The notes: generated from the letters alone by a model not told the origin. Counted from the first letter of the stretch, positions 7,740-16,103 are shown. The stretch is 64,000 nt of DNA from Sanyastnella coralliicola (GCF_030845195.1 NZ_CP132543.1:1009501-1073500), one strand, 5' to 3'. Program-made: numbers and translations.

Positions 7740-8396
7740 TTACCAATCTGGCGTGTCTTTGCGCTCACTCACTTTACCTTGCTCGAACAACCAAATACGA
7801 TCGGCTCCCTTTTCGCGCAACATGGCGATGTCGTGGGTGGCTACAATGATGAGCTTATTTTTTGAACGCAGATCGCTCACCAATTCCCACCACTCTTTGC
7901 GACTTGGGTAATCAAGGAATGCTGTTGGCTCGTCCATCAGGATGATCGGAGTATCCTGCATGAGGGCGCGGGCAATCATTGTCTTTTGTTGTTCGCCGTC
8001 TGAGATTTCATCAACCCGTTGTGTCGCCACTTTCTCTAGTCTAAAGGTCGATAGAAGAGAGACGACCTTTTCGTGATTGGGCTCAATCTTTTCTGGGTAG
8101 GCACCAAGTGCTATGACTTCTTGAACGGTGAGGCCGGTCCATTCAGGGGCACTGGTTTGTACGATGGAAATGAACTGGGCTCTCTGTTTCGCGTTGATGC
8201 GGAGGATGTCGTCTTTGTTCCAAGTTATTTTTCCGCTAACCGCGGGAATTAAACCACCTACTGTCTTGAGGAAGGTACTTTTTCCAGTACCGTTTCGACC
8301 GATTACCGCCACGATTTCGCCAGCCTCGGCCTCGAGATCAATCTGATCAATTAGGGCTTTCTTGTATCCGATATGTAGCGCTTGAACTTCGAGCAT
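7740..8396 (-). CDS. ABC transporter ATPase, cobalamin/siderophore import type
   Basis: 218 residues, a short FecE/BtuD-type ATPase. Walker A GRNGTGKST (about 33-41), Q-loop in SIVQTSAPEW, signature as the divergent ISDGEQQKTMIARAL (ISDGE instead of LSGGQ), Walker B IILMDEPTAFLD, and the switch histidine in VATHD. It is the last gene of a three-gene operon with permease 8396 and binding lipoprotein 9378. Its ATG overlaps the permease stop by one base. It would power uptake of a corrinoid or ferric siderophore delivered to the periplasm. Confidence 0.9.
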   Translation of the reverse strand: MLEVQALHIGYKKALIDQIDLEAEAGEIVAVIGRNGTGKSTFLKTVGGLIPAVSGKITWNKDDILRINAKQRAQFISIVQTSAPEWTGLTVQEVIALGAYPEKIEPNHEKVVSLLSTFRLEKVATQRVDEISDGEQQKTMIARALMQDTPIILMDEPTAFLDYPSRKEWWELVSDLRSKNKLIIVATHDIAMLREKGADRIWLFEQGKVSERKDTPDW

Positions 8397-9391
8397 CAGA
8401 AAACTCTCCTTCCTTTAAGAATGATCGCAATAACAACTGGGGCTCCCATGAATGAAGTCACGGCGTTTAACGGCAAGGCTCCTTCTGCTCCTGGCAGTCG
8501 GGCAATGAGGTCGCATCCTAGGCCTATGATCATTCCTGATATGGCTACCGCCGGAATCAAAACTGCGTGTTTTCCAGATTTCCAGAATCCTCTCGCTAAG
8601 TGCGGAACGGCCAAGCCGATAAACGCGATAGGTCCACAGTAAGCTGTAACGATACTGGTGATGATTCCAGTCAAAAGCAACACACCAATCCTGAACTGAC
8701 GGTGGTTGAGTCCCATTGATCTAGCGTATGATTCTCCGAGTGACCACAAATCTAATTTCCGCGCTAGCGAAAAAGCCCAGAAGAACCCAGCAATAACAAC
8801 AACGGACAGCACGCTTATTTCGCTCCACTTCATATCTGAGAAGGAGCCCATGCCCCAAAAGACAAACGAGCGCAATGCCTCTTTGCTACTGCCGAATTGA
8901 AGTAGGATGACAGCTGCAGAAACCATGTAGCCTACCATGAGGCCAAAGATCAAAAGGGTCACCGGTCGTTGCACTCGAAGTGCAAATAGCAGAATGATCA
9001 AAAGGATGACCATAGAACCGAAGAAGGCACCTAGGACAATCCCAATGGCTGCTAAAGCGCCACCAGTGAGTAGTACGACAAGTGCCACTCCCAAGCTTGC
9101 TCCAGAAGTGATCCCAAGTACTGAAGGACCGGCCAAGGGGTTCTGAAAGAAGCGTTGCATGAGCAGTCCGCAGATGGCTAAACCACTTCCTGCAAGTGAT
9201 GCCGTAATAGCTCTGGGTAGTCTGCTTTCGACAACGATAAGGCGGGTAGTTTCAGAGACTTTTTGACCGAACAACGCTGAAATCACCTCACCTAGAGGTA
9301 AGCGCACAGAGCCGAACATCACTTCTAATAAGAAGAAGGTGATGGCGAGTAAAATGGGAAAGAGCCATTTGAGAGCTTTACTCAAGTTCAA
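8396..9391 (-). CDS. FecCD/BtuC-type ABC permease
   Basis: 331 residues, typical for the family, with about ten hydrophobic segments. Family landmarks are RLPRAITASLAGSGLAICGLLMQ near residue 60 (only part of it is the consensus RLPR-GAxL-xGxxLQ), GPSVLGITSGASLGVALV, and CGPIAFIGLAVPHLAR near residue 255, the coupling-helix region that contacts the ATPase. The only start that keeps the first helix is a TTG at 9391, overlapping the upstream lipoprotein gene by 14 bp, which suggests translational coupling. A copy of the 15-bp iterated motif lies within it at 8757. Confidence 0.92.
   Translation of the reverse strand: MNLSKALKWLFPILLAITFFLLEVMFGSVRLPLGEVISALFGQKVSETTRLIVVESRLPRAITASLAGSGLAICGLLMQRFFQNPLAGPSVLGITSGASLGVALVVLLTGGALAAIGIVLGAFFGSMVILLIILLFALRVQRPVTLLIFGLMVGYMVSAAVILLQFGSSKEALRSFVFWGMGSFSDMKWSEISVLSVVVIAGFFWAFSLARKLDLWSLGESYARSMGLNHRQFRIGVLLLTGIITSIVTAYCGPIAFIGLAVPHLARGFWKSGKHAVLIPAVAISGMIIGLGCDLIARLPGAEGALPLNAVTSFMGAPVVIAIILKGRRVF
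8757..8771 (+). repeat. iterated motif TTCCGCGNTAGCGAA, copy 1
   Basis: Perfect 15/15 copy with N = C. It lies in the permease gene, antisense to this orientation, and is read there as S-L-A-R. Confidence 0.8.
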
Positions 9392-10499
9392 CAGGTTGGA
9401 AGTACCGCGCGGTGTGCTGCGGCTTCAATTCAGGATGCAAGATAGCAATGAGGTCTTGTAGAATGGCCTGGGGCTCAACAATCGCATCTCCGAAGTAATC
9501 CGTTTTGGCCGCGTTGCAGTAGAAAACTTGTCCTTTTTCGAACACGGGTAATGACGCATATCGGGGGTCATCTTCTCGAATAGACTCGAGGGTAATGCCT
9601 TCTTCACGGTAAGACACTTTGCCCCAATAATCAGCCAGCATCGCTCGTTCCAGCAACACTTCGAAATCAAGTTTCAGATTCGTTCGTTCTTGGTGGTCAC
9701 TGAATAAGTACGAACCACCGGCATCATGAATGAACTGCGCAATGAAACTTTGTCCGGAAGGAGCAAACCAAACCCCACCGTCGTTCGAGCCAGTAAACAC
9801 AGATGGTCGATTCTGGACATTTGCAGCCAGTTCTTTCGCTGCGTTGTAGCTTGCTTCTATTTCAGCAAAAGCGGCATTGGCTTGTTCTTCTTGACCAATC
9901 AACCAGCCAGCTGCTTTGATCCATTCCGCGCGACCTAAAGGATGAATTTCTAGGTATTCTGAGAAAGGAACGACTACGATACCCAATTCTTCGAATTGTT
10001 CGTACCCTTCTCCACCGTAAGGGTAAGTAATGAGCACATCAGGCGAGAGGTCTACCATTTGCTCAAAATCAATGTTCTTTTCTCCAGAAATGTCACGCAT
10101 GCGTCCATCTTCAAGCCGCGCGTTGACTTCTTGATTCTTCACCCAGCTGGCATAAGCCGTTCCCAACACTTGATCAAGTTGCTGCAGTTTCCAGAAGTAG
10201 GCTAGATGGGTTGTTGATAGAGTAGTAATGGTTGCGCTATCGCGGAATAGGTAGTGATCAACCTCGAGCAAGGTGTCAGGTGGAGTACCCTTGCACACAC
10301 GACAAGAAAGTGAGGTCTCTTCTCCTTCAAGCGTATAAGTCTCAAGACAAGACATGCCGTGAAAATCAACAATAGCAAATCCTTCGGCATAGGAAGTCTC
10401 GGTAAAAGAAACCGGCTCTGGCTGCTCAGGTTGACTTGGTGTTTCGGCGCATCCGATGAGCAACAAAACACAAAACGAAAAGAGAAGAGTTCTTAACAT
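9378..10499 (-). CDS. periplasmic-binding lipoprotein, cobalamin/siderophore ABC importer
   Basis: 373 residues from the ATG at 10499. A lipoprotein signal (LLFSFCVLLLIGC, lipobox LLIGC) precedes a class III (BtuF/FhuD-like) periplasmic binding domain with segments TTHLAYFWKLQQLDQVLG, FEQMVDLSPDVLITYPYG and ELGIVVVPFSEYLEIHPLGRAEWI. The long helix linking the two lobes (AEIEASYNAAKELAANV) is typical of the family. It leads the operon with 8396 and 7740. The promoter element TACATTTG ends only 4 nt before the ATG, so the mRNA may be leaderless. The ligand (B12 or a siderophore) cannot be decided. No TonB-dependent receptor gene is adjacent. Confidence 0.9.
   Translation of the reverse strand: MLRTLLFSFCVLLLIGCAETPSQPEQPEPVSFTETSYAEGFAIVDFHGMSCLETYTLEGEETSLSCRVCKGTPPDTLLEVDHYLFRDSATITTLSTTHLAYFWKLQQLDQVLGTAYASWVKNQEVNARLEDGRMRDISGEKNIDFEQMVDLSPDVLITYPYGGEGYEQFEELGIVVVPFSEYLEIHPLGRAEWIKAAGWLIGQEEQANAAFAEIEASYNAAKELAANVQNRPSVFTGSNDGGVWFAPSGQSFIAQFIHDAGGSYLFSDHQERTNLKLDFEVLLERAMLADYWGKVSYREEGITLESIREDDPRYASLPVFEKGQVFYCNAAKTDYFGDAIVEPQAILQDLIAILHPELKPQHTARYFQPVELE
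10233..10247 (-). repeat. iterated motif, copy 2
   Basis: 14/15 match with N = A, inside the binding-lipoprotein gene at 9378, where it is read as F-R-D-S-A. Confidence 0.75.
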
Positions 10500-10503
10500 G
10501 CCG

Positions 10504-10511
10504 CAAATGTA
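10504..10511 (-). promoter_or_regulatory. -7 promoter element of the ABC importer operon
   Basis: TACATTTG on the minus strand, an exact TAnnTTTG match, with 4 nt between it and the ATG at 10499. That geometry implies a leaderless or nearly leaderless transcript. Confidence 0.6.
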
Positions 10512-10545
10512 GGATATGTGGCTCGTCCAGTTGTACATTGACGCC

Positions 10546-10776
10546 ATGGATCCAAAGCAGAAACAGAAAGTCTATCGCAAGACCATCATCCCGATGGTCA
10601 TTGGAGTTTTCATGATTATTCCCGCATTGATAGCTGAAGACGCTTTCACATTCTTCATATTAGCATGGTTCGGAGGGTTCTTAGTCTTGTCTAGAGCCAT
10701 CACTCTTTACAAGTTTCAAGCTTATCTAAAAGCTCAAGAATCTGAACCAGACGTCTTAGACAATATTGATGAGTAA
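10546..10776 (+). CDS. small two-helix membrane protein
   Basis: 76 residues starting MDPKQKQK at the ATG at 10546; an upstream in-frame ATG at 10516 would add 10 residues that do not look like a leader. A basic N-terminus is followed by two hydrophobic segments (about 16-32 and 36-55) and an acidic tail (SEPDVLDNIDE). The basic/hydrophobic/acidic layout predicts an inner-membrane hairpin. No family recognised. It lies between the ABC operon (divergent) and the K+ channel (convergent). Confidence 0.6.
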   Translation: MDPKQKQKVYRKTIIPMVIGVFMIIPALIAEDAFTFFILAWFGGFLVLSRAITLYKFQAYLKAQESEPDVLDNIDE

Positions 10777-10795
10777 AGAGATTCTACTCTCATTC

Positions 10796-11542
10796 TCATT
10801 CTGATTCTCCTTCTTCCTTTAAATGTTCCTCCTGCTCCAGCATCCGCGCCTTAGACAAGGCGGAGGCTAAGAGTCCGGCGGGAACGGTCACGATCCCTAG
10901 ACCCATCAAGAGGATGAAAAATGTAAAGACCTTTCCACCAGTAGTGATGGGGTAAACATCTCCATACCCAACGGTAGTTAAGGTGATGACAGACCACCAT
11001 AGGCTGTGAAAGACAGAGGCAAAAGCCTCCGGTTGCGCTTCTTTTTCGAAGTAGTAAATACCAGAAGCTGAAAGAAAAATCATAATGCAAGTCACAACCA
11101 AGAATAGCACAGTCTCTTCTCGAACAATGGTATAGGCAATATGGAATCGGCGGAGGGCTCTGTTGTAGCGAACCAACTTCAACGCCCGGAAGATGCGGAT
11201 GACACGGAAAGCTCTGAGCGCGCGCAGGTCAACTACCATACGCAAGTAGAAAGGCAGAATGGCCAAGAGGTCAATGATTCCGTAAAAGCTAAAGATGTAC
11301 TTGAGCGGATTCTTCGCTACGAAGATGCGAAGAGCGTATTCTATGGTGAAGACCACAACACAGAACAACTCAATCAGTTCCAGTCGCTCTTCATTTTCTG
11401 GGGAGAGGTCTGGGAGTGTCTCTAAAGCAAAAGCAATTAGCGAAACGAAGATCAGGATCTGAATGATCCAGTCGAAGATCTTACCGTAGCGTGAAGTATT
11501 GTCTTCAACGATAGGACGAAGTCGCAGTTTGAGGCTGTTCAT
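10796..11542 (-). CDS. voltage-gated potassium channel
   Basis: 248 residues from the ATG at 11542 (a longer frame begins upstream but has no leader). Six-helix Kv-type layout: S1 near residues 20-42, S2/S3 to about 105, and an S4 with arginines at every third position (RALRAFRVIRIFRALKLVR). S5 follows, then a pore loop with the K+ selectivity filter TTVGYGDVYP, and S6 (FTFFILLMGLGIVTVPAGLL). The acidic C-terminal tail has no RCK domain. Such channels set membrane potential in the inner membrane. A TATCTTTG element lies 7 nt before the start. Confidence 0.93.
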   Translation of the reverse strand: MNSLKLRLRPIVEDNTSRYGKIFDWIIQILIFVSLIAFALETLPDLSPENEERLELIELFCVVVFTIEYALRIFVAKNPLKYIFSFYGIIDLLAILPFYLRMVVDLRALRAFRVIRIFRALKLVRYNRALRRFHIAYTIVREETVLFLVVTCIMIFLSASGIYYFEKEAQPEAFASVFHSLWWSVITLTTVGYGDVYPITTGGKVFTFFILLMGLGIVTVPAGLLASALSKARMLEQEEHLKEEGESE

Positions 11543-11549
11543 AGGCGAA

Positions 11550-11557
11550 CAAAGATA
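11550..11557 (-). promoter_or_regulatory. -7 promoter element of the K+ channel gene
   Basis: TATCTTTG on the minus strand, an exact consensus match, 7 nt before the ATG at 11542. Confidence 0.6.
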
Positions 11558-11600
11558 ACCGTTCGGTGGTTGAGCACTATATACCAGCAAAGGTGGACTT

Positions 11601-11635
11601 GATTCTCAATTCTCGCTTATTGATTCTCGATTCGG
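11601..11635. repeat. short 7-bp repeat array upstream of the carboxylase gene
   Basis: Five heptads in phase: GATTCTC, AATTCTC, GCTTATT, GATTCTC and GATTCGG. They match the last heptad types of the arrays at 2950 and 7171. The -7 element TACCTTTG begins one base later. Confidence 0.55.
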
Positions 11636-11636
11636 T

Positions 11637-11644
11637 TACCTTTG
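11637..11644 (+). promoter_or_regulatory. -7 promoter element of the acyl-CoA carboxylase gene
   Basis: TACCTTTG, an exact TAnnTTTG match, 15 nt before the ATG at 11660 and directly after a heptad array. Confidence 0.6.
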
Positions 11645-11659
11645 CGACAAAGCTTATAC

Positions 11660-13303
11660 ATGAAGATCAAGGAAGACCTCACATTCAATAAGAACGACGA
11701 TCAAATGCGCATGCTTCTTTCTGATTTGCGCCGTAAACTCACTGCTGTATACAAAGGTGGTGGGGAAAAGAAGATCGCCAAGCAACACGCCAAGGGTAAA
11801 ATGACTGCGCGTGAACGTGTTGACTACTTATTGGATGATGATCAACCTCGTATCGAAATTGGTGCATTGGCTGCTGAAGGCATGTATCAAGAACACGGTG
11901 GTTGTCCGAGCGCAGGAGTGGTTGTTGAGATTGGATACGTGCGAGGAAGGCAAGTGATGGTTGTGGCGAATGATGCCACCGTAAAGGCTGGAGCTTGGTT
12001 CCCAATGACTGGAAAGAAGAACTTACGCGCTCAGGAAATCGCCATCGAGAATCGCATACCGATCATCTACCTCGTAGATAGTGCAGGAGTGTTCTTGCCA
12101 ATGCAAGACGAAATCTTCCCTGATAAAGAGCATTTCGGACGCATCTTCCGTAACAACGCGGTGATGTCTTCAATGGGGATTCCTCAAATTTCAGCGATCA
12201 TGGGTTCATGTGTTGCTGGAGGGGCTTACCTACCGATTATGAGCGACGAAGCGCTCATCGTCAATAAAACAGGGACTATCTTCTTAGCCGGTTCATACCT
12301 CGTGAAGGCCGCTATTGGCGAAGACATCGACAATGAAACGCTTGGTGGTGCAACGACTCACAATGAGATTTCAGGAGTAACAGACTACAAAGCAGAAGAC
12401 GATAAGGATGCGTTAGACACGATCAAAGATCTTATTGATAAGATCGGACGTGTCAATCAAGATGCCGGATTCAGTCGTATTGAGGCGATTGAGCCGAAAG
12501 TAGACCCGAAGAAGGTCTATGGAATTCTTCCGGCTGAACGCAGCAAGCCTTACGATACAAAGCAACTAATTCGTTGTATCGTAGATGATTCAAAATTCAC
12601 AGAGTACAAGGCAGGGATCGGTAAAACCATTGTTTGTGCTTACGCACGCATTGATGGATGGAGTGTAGGTATTGTTGCCAACCAGCGCGAGCTTGTACAA
12701 TCGAAAACACAAGGGATGCAGTTTGGAGGAGTGATCTACAGCGATAGTGCTGATAAGGCTGCTCGATTCATTATGAACTGTAACCAGAAGAACATCCCAT
12801 TGGTGTTCTTGCAAGATGTGACAGGCTTCATGGTAGGCTCTCGCTCAGAGCATGGAGGTATCATCAAAGATGGTGCGAAAATGGTGAACGCTATGGCCAA
12901 TAGCACCGTACCTAAGTTTACCGTGGTTGTCGGAAATAGCTATGGAGCAGGAAACTACGCGATGTGTGGGAAGGCTTATGACCCACGCTTAATTGTTGCA
13001 TGGCCAACAGCACAAATCGCGGTGATGGGAGGTGCTCAAGCAGCGAAGGTGTTGCTTCAGATCGAAATGGCTTCCATGAAAGCGAAAGGAGAAGAAATCT
13101 CAGAAGAAAAAGAAAAAGAGCTCTTTGACAAGATCAAAGGTCGCTATGATGAGCAGACATCTCCTTACTATGCTGCAAGTCGCCTTTGGGTTGATGCCAT
13201 CATTGATCCGGCAGATACGAGAAAGGTGATTTCCATGGGAATTGAGGCGGCTTCAGGGGCTCCAGCAGAAAAGCCGTACAATGTAGGTGTTCTCCAAACC
13301 TGA
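11660..13303 (+). CDS. acyl-CoA carboxylase carboxyltransferase (beta) subunit
   Basis: 547 residues from the ATG at 11660; an upstream TTG would add six residues. The N-terminus KGKMTARERVDYLLD is the typical biotin-dependent carboxyltransferase opening. Two crotonase-fold halves follow. The first has the oxyanion-forming GSCVAGGAYLPIMSDEAL, the second DVTGFMVGS, VVGNSYGAGNYAMCGKAY and VMGGAQAAKVL. It transfers carboxyl from carboxybiotin to an acyl-CoA. Bacteroidota proteins of this kind are annotated as propionyl- or methylcrotonyl-CoA carboxylase beta; the acyl chain is not evident here. The biotin carboxylase/carrier partner is not in the window. Confidence 0.92.
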   Translation: MKIKEDLTFNKNDDQMRMLLSDLRRKLTAVYKGGGEKKIAKQHAKGKMTARERVDYLLDDDQPRIEIGALAAEGMYQEHGGCPSAGVVVEIGYVRGRQVMVVANDATVKAGAWFPMTGKKNLRAQEIAIENRIPIIYLVDSAGVFLPMQDEIFPDKEHFGRIFRNNAVMSSMGIPQISAIMGSCVAGGAYLPIMSDEALIVNKTGTIFLAGSYLVKAAIGEDIDNETLGGATTHNEISGVTDYKAEDDKDALDTIKDLIDKIGRVNQDAGFSRIEAIEPKVDPKKVYGILPAERSKPYDTKQLIRCIVDDSKFTEYKAGIGKTIVCAYARIDGWSVGIVANQRELVQSKTQGMQFGGVIYSDSADKAARFIMNCNQKNIPLVFLQDVTGFMVGSRSEHGGIIKDGAKMVNAMANSTVPKFTVVVGNSYGAGNYAMCGKAYDPRLIVAWPTAQIAVMGGAQAAKVLLQIEMASMKAKGEEISEEKEKELFDKIKGRYDEQTSPYYAASRLWVDAIIDPADTRKVISMGIEAASGAPAEKPYNVGVLQT

Positions 13304-13306
13304 TGG

Positions 13307-13314
13307 TATCTTTG
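13307..13314 (+). promoter_or_regulatory. -7 promoter element of gene 13319
   Basis: TATCTTTG, an exact consensus match, only 4 nt before the ATG at 13319 and 3 nt after the stop of the carboxylase gene. The transcript would be nearly leaderless. Confidence 0.6.
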
Positions 13315-13318
13315 CACG

Positions 13319-13867
13319 ATGGTAGAGCAAGACAAGAATCAAGAAAAGCTCATTGCTAAAATCGGCAAAGAGCTTCTTTCCAAGGATGATAAAACCGTGA
13401 TTGCGGCCTTGAAAAAGACCGAGAAGCACGGGGATGCTGCGCATGTTCGTCCGCTCATGACAGCTTTCATGCACCGTGAAGACGGTAAGCTGAAAGACCA
13501 GCTACGTGAAGTGTTGTCTACTTTGAAAATCAGCGAAGCTTCGGATATCTACATGGAGGCGTTAGAGGAGGAAGAGTACAAGAGTATCCAAGGTGATATC
13601 ATGTTTTTCTCTTGGAACGCAGGGTTTCAGCCTGTGGATAGCATTGATCTGATTGCTCGTGTTGCTTTGGAAGGAGACTACATGACAGGAGTGGAAGGAT
13701 TGACCTTGCTAGAAAGCATGGCGGGACCTCTAGACGAAGAGAGCCTCACCGAAGCATTGATCTACGTCCGCGAATTCATGTTGAAGCACAAAGACGAAGG
13801 ACACCCGAGTTACGAAATTGCGATTGCGATTTATGGCATCTTAAGCCAACATGAGCGCGAGAGCTAA
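13319..13867 (+). CDS. HEAT-like helical protein, unknown function
   Basis: 182 residues, acidic, with no signal peptide or membrane segment. It is built of amphipathic helices: KTVIAALKKTEKHGDAAHVRPL looks like a HEAT-type helix pair, and later repeats include LREVLSTLKI and EALEEEEYK. It probably acts as a cytoplasmic helical scaffold; nothing in the sequence points to catalysis. Although it sits 15 bp behind the carboxylase gene it has its own -7 element, so it may not depend on that operon. It overlaps the stop of the convergent gene at 13864. Confidence 0.7.
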   Translation: MVEQDKNQEKLIAKIGKELLSKDDKTVIAALKKTEKHGDAAHVRPLMTAFMHREDGKLKDQLREVLSTLKISEASDIYMEALEEEEYKSIQGDIMFFSWNAGFQPVDSIDLIARVALEGDYMTGVEGLTLLESMAGPLDEESLTEALIYVREFMLKHKDEGHPSYEIAIAIYGILSQHERES

Positions 13868-14703
13868 AAGCTCAACAGCTCATTCCGATAATCGATGATG
13901 ATGCTGCCAAGTTGGTAGAGTGCATTACCTCCCAATGCTCCACTGATTGACTCCCCCATGAAGTGAGTCGACATGACCTCGAAGTTCACATCTTCACGAC
14001 GTGTGAAAGCAACATTTTGTACCCGCTTGTTTCCAATGAAAAGGCTTGGTACAATGATTACATCTGCATCATATTGAGCATCTCCTAAGGGGATCATGGT
14101 CCATTCGGGATGATGCGAGACCCAATAATCGAAGATGGAAGCATTGATGAATGATGTTGCCACAAGCTGACCTCCAAATAGCTCTGCCGCCTCTGGTGAA
14201 CAGTTCAATTGTGCTCCAGTATCCAGGAGTAACGGAATAGAGTCTTCTTCAACCACAATCGTCAAGGAAGGCAGGTGGTGGAGGTGCCTTCCATTTTCTG
14301 ACTTGAAGGTTAGGGGAAGTGAGTTCTCGAACACTCTCTCTTCTGGTTCGAAAACTATTCGTTCGTCGTCGTAATCAATGAGCCATGTGCGATCACCAAA
14401 CCAGCCACGACCAAGCATGGCATCGTCTTCTGTTTGGCTTCGTTCTCTTAGAATTGGATTTTGCGGCAGTGGAATTTCATGGATATCTAAAAGGGCACTG
14501 AAAGTCTGATAGTGTTGTCGATCGAGTTTTTTCTTGCCCTTGTTGTGAAGGTATTCTACTCCTCCGGTATCGAGATAGATATGGAAAATGTGTTCGTCTT
14601 GCTCCAGCACTAACCACATCAGATTGTTCTCAAAATGAACCGGTAGTTCTTTTGGAGAAGGACTGCATAGGAATAAAGCGAAGACAAACGCGAGTATTCT
14701 CAT
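13864..14703 (-). CDS. aspartyl protease family (retropepsin-like) secreted protein
   Basis: 279 residues starting MRILAFVFALFLC at 14703; a longer upstream frame is not needed. A short signal sequence precedes two retropepsin-like lobes, each with a catalytic-type Asp motif: IYLDTGGVEYL (about residue 43) and IPLLLDTGAQLN (about residue 158). The first has DTGG rather than the usual DTG-A/S. Two DTG motifs in one chain suggest a bilobal active site. Substrate unknown. Its ATG overlaps the stop of the esterase gene 14700 by 3 bp, so the two are probably translationally coupled. Confidence 0.75.
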   Translation of the reverse strand: MRILAFVFALFLCSPSPKELPVHFENNLMWLVLEQDEHIFHIYLDTGGVEYLHNKGKKKLDRQHYQTFSALLDIHEIPLPQNPILRERSQTEDDAMLGRGWFGDRTWLIDYDDERIVFEPEERVFENSLPLTFKSENGRHLHHLPSLTIVVEEDSIPLLLDTGAQLNCSPEAAELFGGQLVATSFINASIFDYWVSHHPEWTMIPLGDAQYDADVIIVPSLFIGNKRVQNVAFTRREDVNFEVMSTHFMGESISGALGGNALYQLGSIIIDYRNELLSF

Positions 14704-15671
14704 GGGGTACAGAATTCCCAGTCTCCATATTTGCAATCGGCACTTTCTCTCACTTCGTGTTCTATGAAATGCTCATCGTTCTGCACGCGTGTGATGAAGT
14801 CTAGAATGTCTTGGATATCATTCTCTATCGGTTTAGAAGCGATGGAGTGTTTTGCGCCACAATGCGTGACCAAACGAACGGTCTGGTCAAGCGCTTCCAT
14901 TCGTTGGAAAATGGAGTAGCTGCCATGAAGCATCAATGCGCCCACTGTTTTTTCAGGACAGTAGTGGTGCGTATCCGATCCGTATGGAACTAAAGGGTCA
15001 CAACTTCCATGGTAAAGCAAGGTGGGGATGGCATTTTCTTTCGTTACTAGTGAAGTGTCAATCATGGCACCAGCAAATGCCAAAAGTCCTTTGATTTCAG
15101 TTTTGTCTTCGGCGGCGTATTCAGATCTGCTTTTATAGCCATATGGGGCATGTAGAACCACTTCTGCTCCTGCACTGCTTCCGGCGATGTAGAGGCTGCT
15201 TAAGTCAAGGTTCAGATCATCTTTCAGGTATTTAATGGCCATTGAGAGATCGGCAGAAACAGAGTCAAAGGCTTTCATCTTATTCTCGCTGGGTTGATCA
15301 CAATGGAAGGATTGCCCCTTGAGGTAGAGGAAGTAGTCCATGTTCACAACGCGTATCCCATTCCGCGCTAGCGAGTCACAGAAATGCTCAATATTATCTT
15401 CTTTTCTAGTGCCGGTGAAGAATCCACCACCATGGATGAAAATAACCGTGGGTTTAAGGTCATTGGAATCAGTCGGCTCATATACATCTAGGTACATATC
15501 GGCTTCCTTGCGTATGAAGTAGAGATGGTTACTGACGCTCACAGAGTCGTTATAAACCGGAGTCCATGTGTCCTCACTCTCGTTGATAGTAGCAGAGGAA
15601 GTGGCGATACCATCAGAACAAGCCAAGAAAGAAACGATCAAGGATGCTGCACAAATTGTCAATGCTCTCAT
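14700..15671 (-). CDS. alpha/beta hydrolase (esterase-like) lipoprotein
   Basis: 323 residues. A lipoprotein signal (LIVSFLAC, Cys about residue 18) is followed by an alpha/beta hydrolase: oxyanion motif IFIHGGGFFTG, nucleophile elbow GSSAGAEV (Ser), an acid candidate in YHGSCDPLVPYG and the histidine in THCGAKHSIA. This is the layout of esterase/lipase and feruloyl- or acetyl-esterase-like proteins. Extra cysteines (FHCDQ, ADCKYGDWEFC) may form disulfides. First gene of a pair with the aspartyl-protease-like gene 13864. A perfect core of the 15-bp motif lies at 15361. Confidence 0.85.
   Translation of the reverse strand: MRALTICAASLIVSFLACSDGIATSSATINESEDTWTPVYNDSVSVSNHLYFIRKEADMYLDVYEPTDSNDLKPTVIFIHGGGFFTGTRKEDNIEHFCDSLARNGIRVVNMDYFLYLKGQSFHCDQPSENKMKAFDSVSADLSMAIKYLKDDLNLDLSSLYIAGSSAGAEVVLHAPYGYKSRSEYAAEDKTEIKGLLAFAGAMIDTSLVTKENAIPTLLYHGSCDPLVPYGSDTHHYCPEKTVGALMLHGSYSIFQRMEALDQTVRLVTHCGAKHSIASKPIENDIQDILDFITRVQNDEHFIEHEVRESADCKYGDWEFCTP
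15361..15375 (+). repeat. iterated motif, copy 3
   Basis: 14/15 match with N = C, inside the esterase lipoprotein gene, read there on the opposite strand as S-L-A-R. Confidence 0.75.
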
Positions 15672-15707
15672 AATTCTGTTAAATTTAGAACGAGTTAATC
15701 ATTGGCC

Positions 15708-16103
15708 ATGAGAGAGAGGGACTTTAATAACGAATATTCGTTGGATATTCTTGCCAACGGTGTGGTACATATTGTTTTCAAAGATGGATCAAGCATGCAC
15801 GGTGAAGATGTGAATTTGCTCCATGAACGCTATAAAGAAGTAAATCCTGGGCATAAAGTAAAGGTGCTTTCAGATATCCGAGGACTTCGTTCAGTGGATA
15901 TGAAAACGCGAAAATTTGTTTCTGATCCAATCGCTGAAGAACTTGTTGAGTCATTGGCGATCATTGTTAGTAACAGCGTAAGCAGAGTTATAGGAAGCTT
16001 CATCCTAGGACTGAATAAACCGAAATTTCCTGTGAAGTTGGTAGCAGATGAGGAGCAAGGATTTAAATTCCTAAATGTTCATTCTCATGAATCAGTCAAG
16101 TGA
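15708..16103 (+). CDS. STAS-like (DUF7793-type) protein upstream of a histidine kinase
   Basis: 131 residues from the ATG at 15708. No signal peptide. An alternating beta/alpha pattern (VVHIVFKDGSSM, KVKVLSDIRGLRSVDMKTRKFV, SRVIGSFILGLNKPKFPVKLVAD) resembles STAS-like proteins often found just upstream of PAS kinases in Flavobacteriia; the DUF7793 name is my best recollection, not a search result. It overlaps the kinase gene by 17 bp from the second ATG (or 29 bp from the first). That and the following response regulator suggest a three-gene signalling unit in which it modulates the kinase. Confidence 0.7.
   Translation: MRERDFNNEYSLDILANGVVHIVFKDGSSMHGEDVNLLHERYKEVNPGHKVKVLSDIRGLRSVDMKTRKFVSDPIAEELVESLAIIVSNSVSRVIGSFILGLNKPKFPVKLVADEEQGFKFLNVHSHESVK

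Noticed and set aside
11642-11659. Upstream TTG start for the carboxylase subunit
   Set aside because: It would place the start codon on the promoter element TACCTTTG; the ATG at 11660 gives the family N-terminus.
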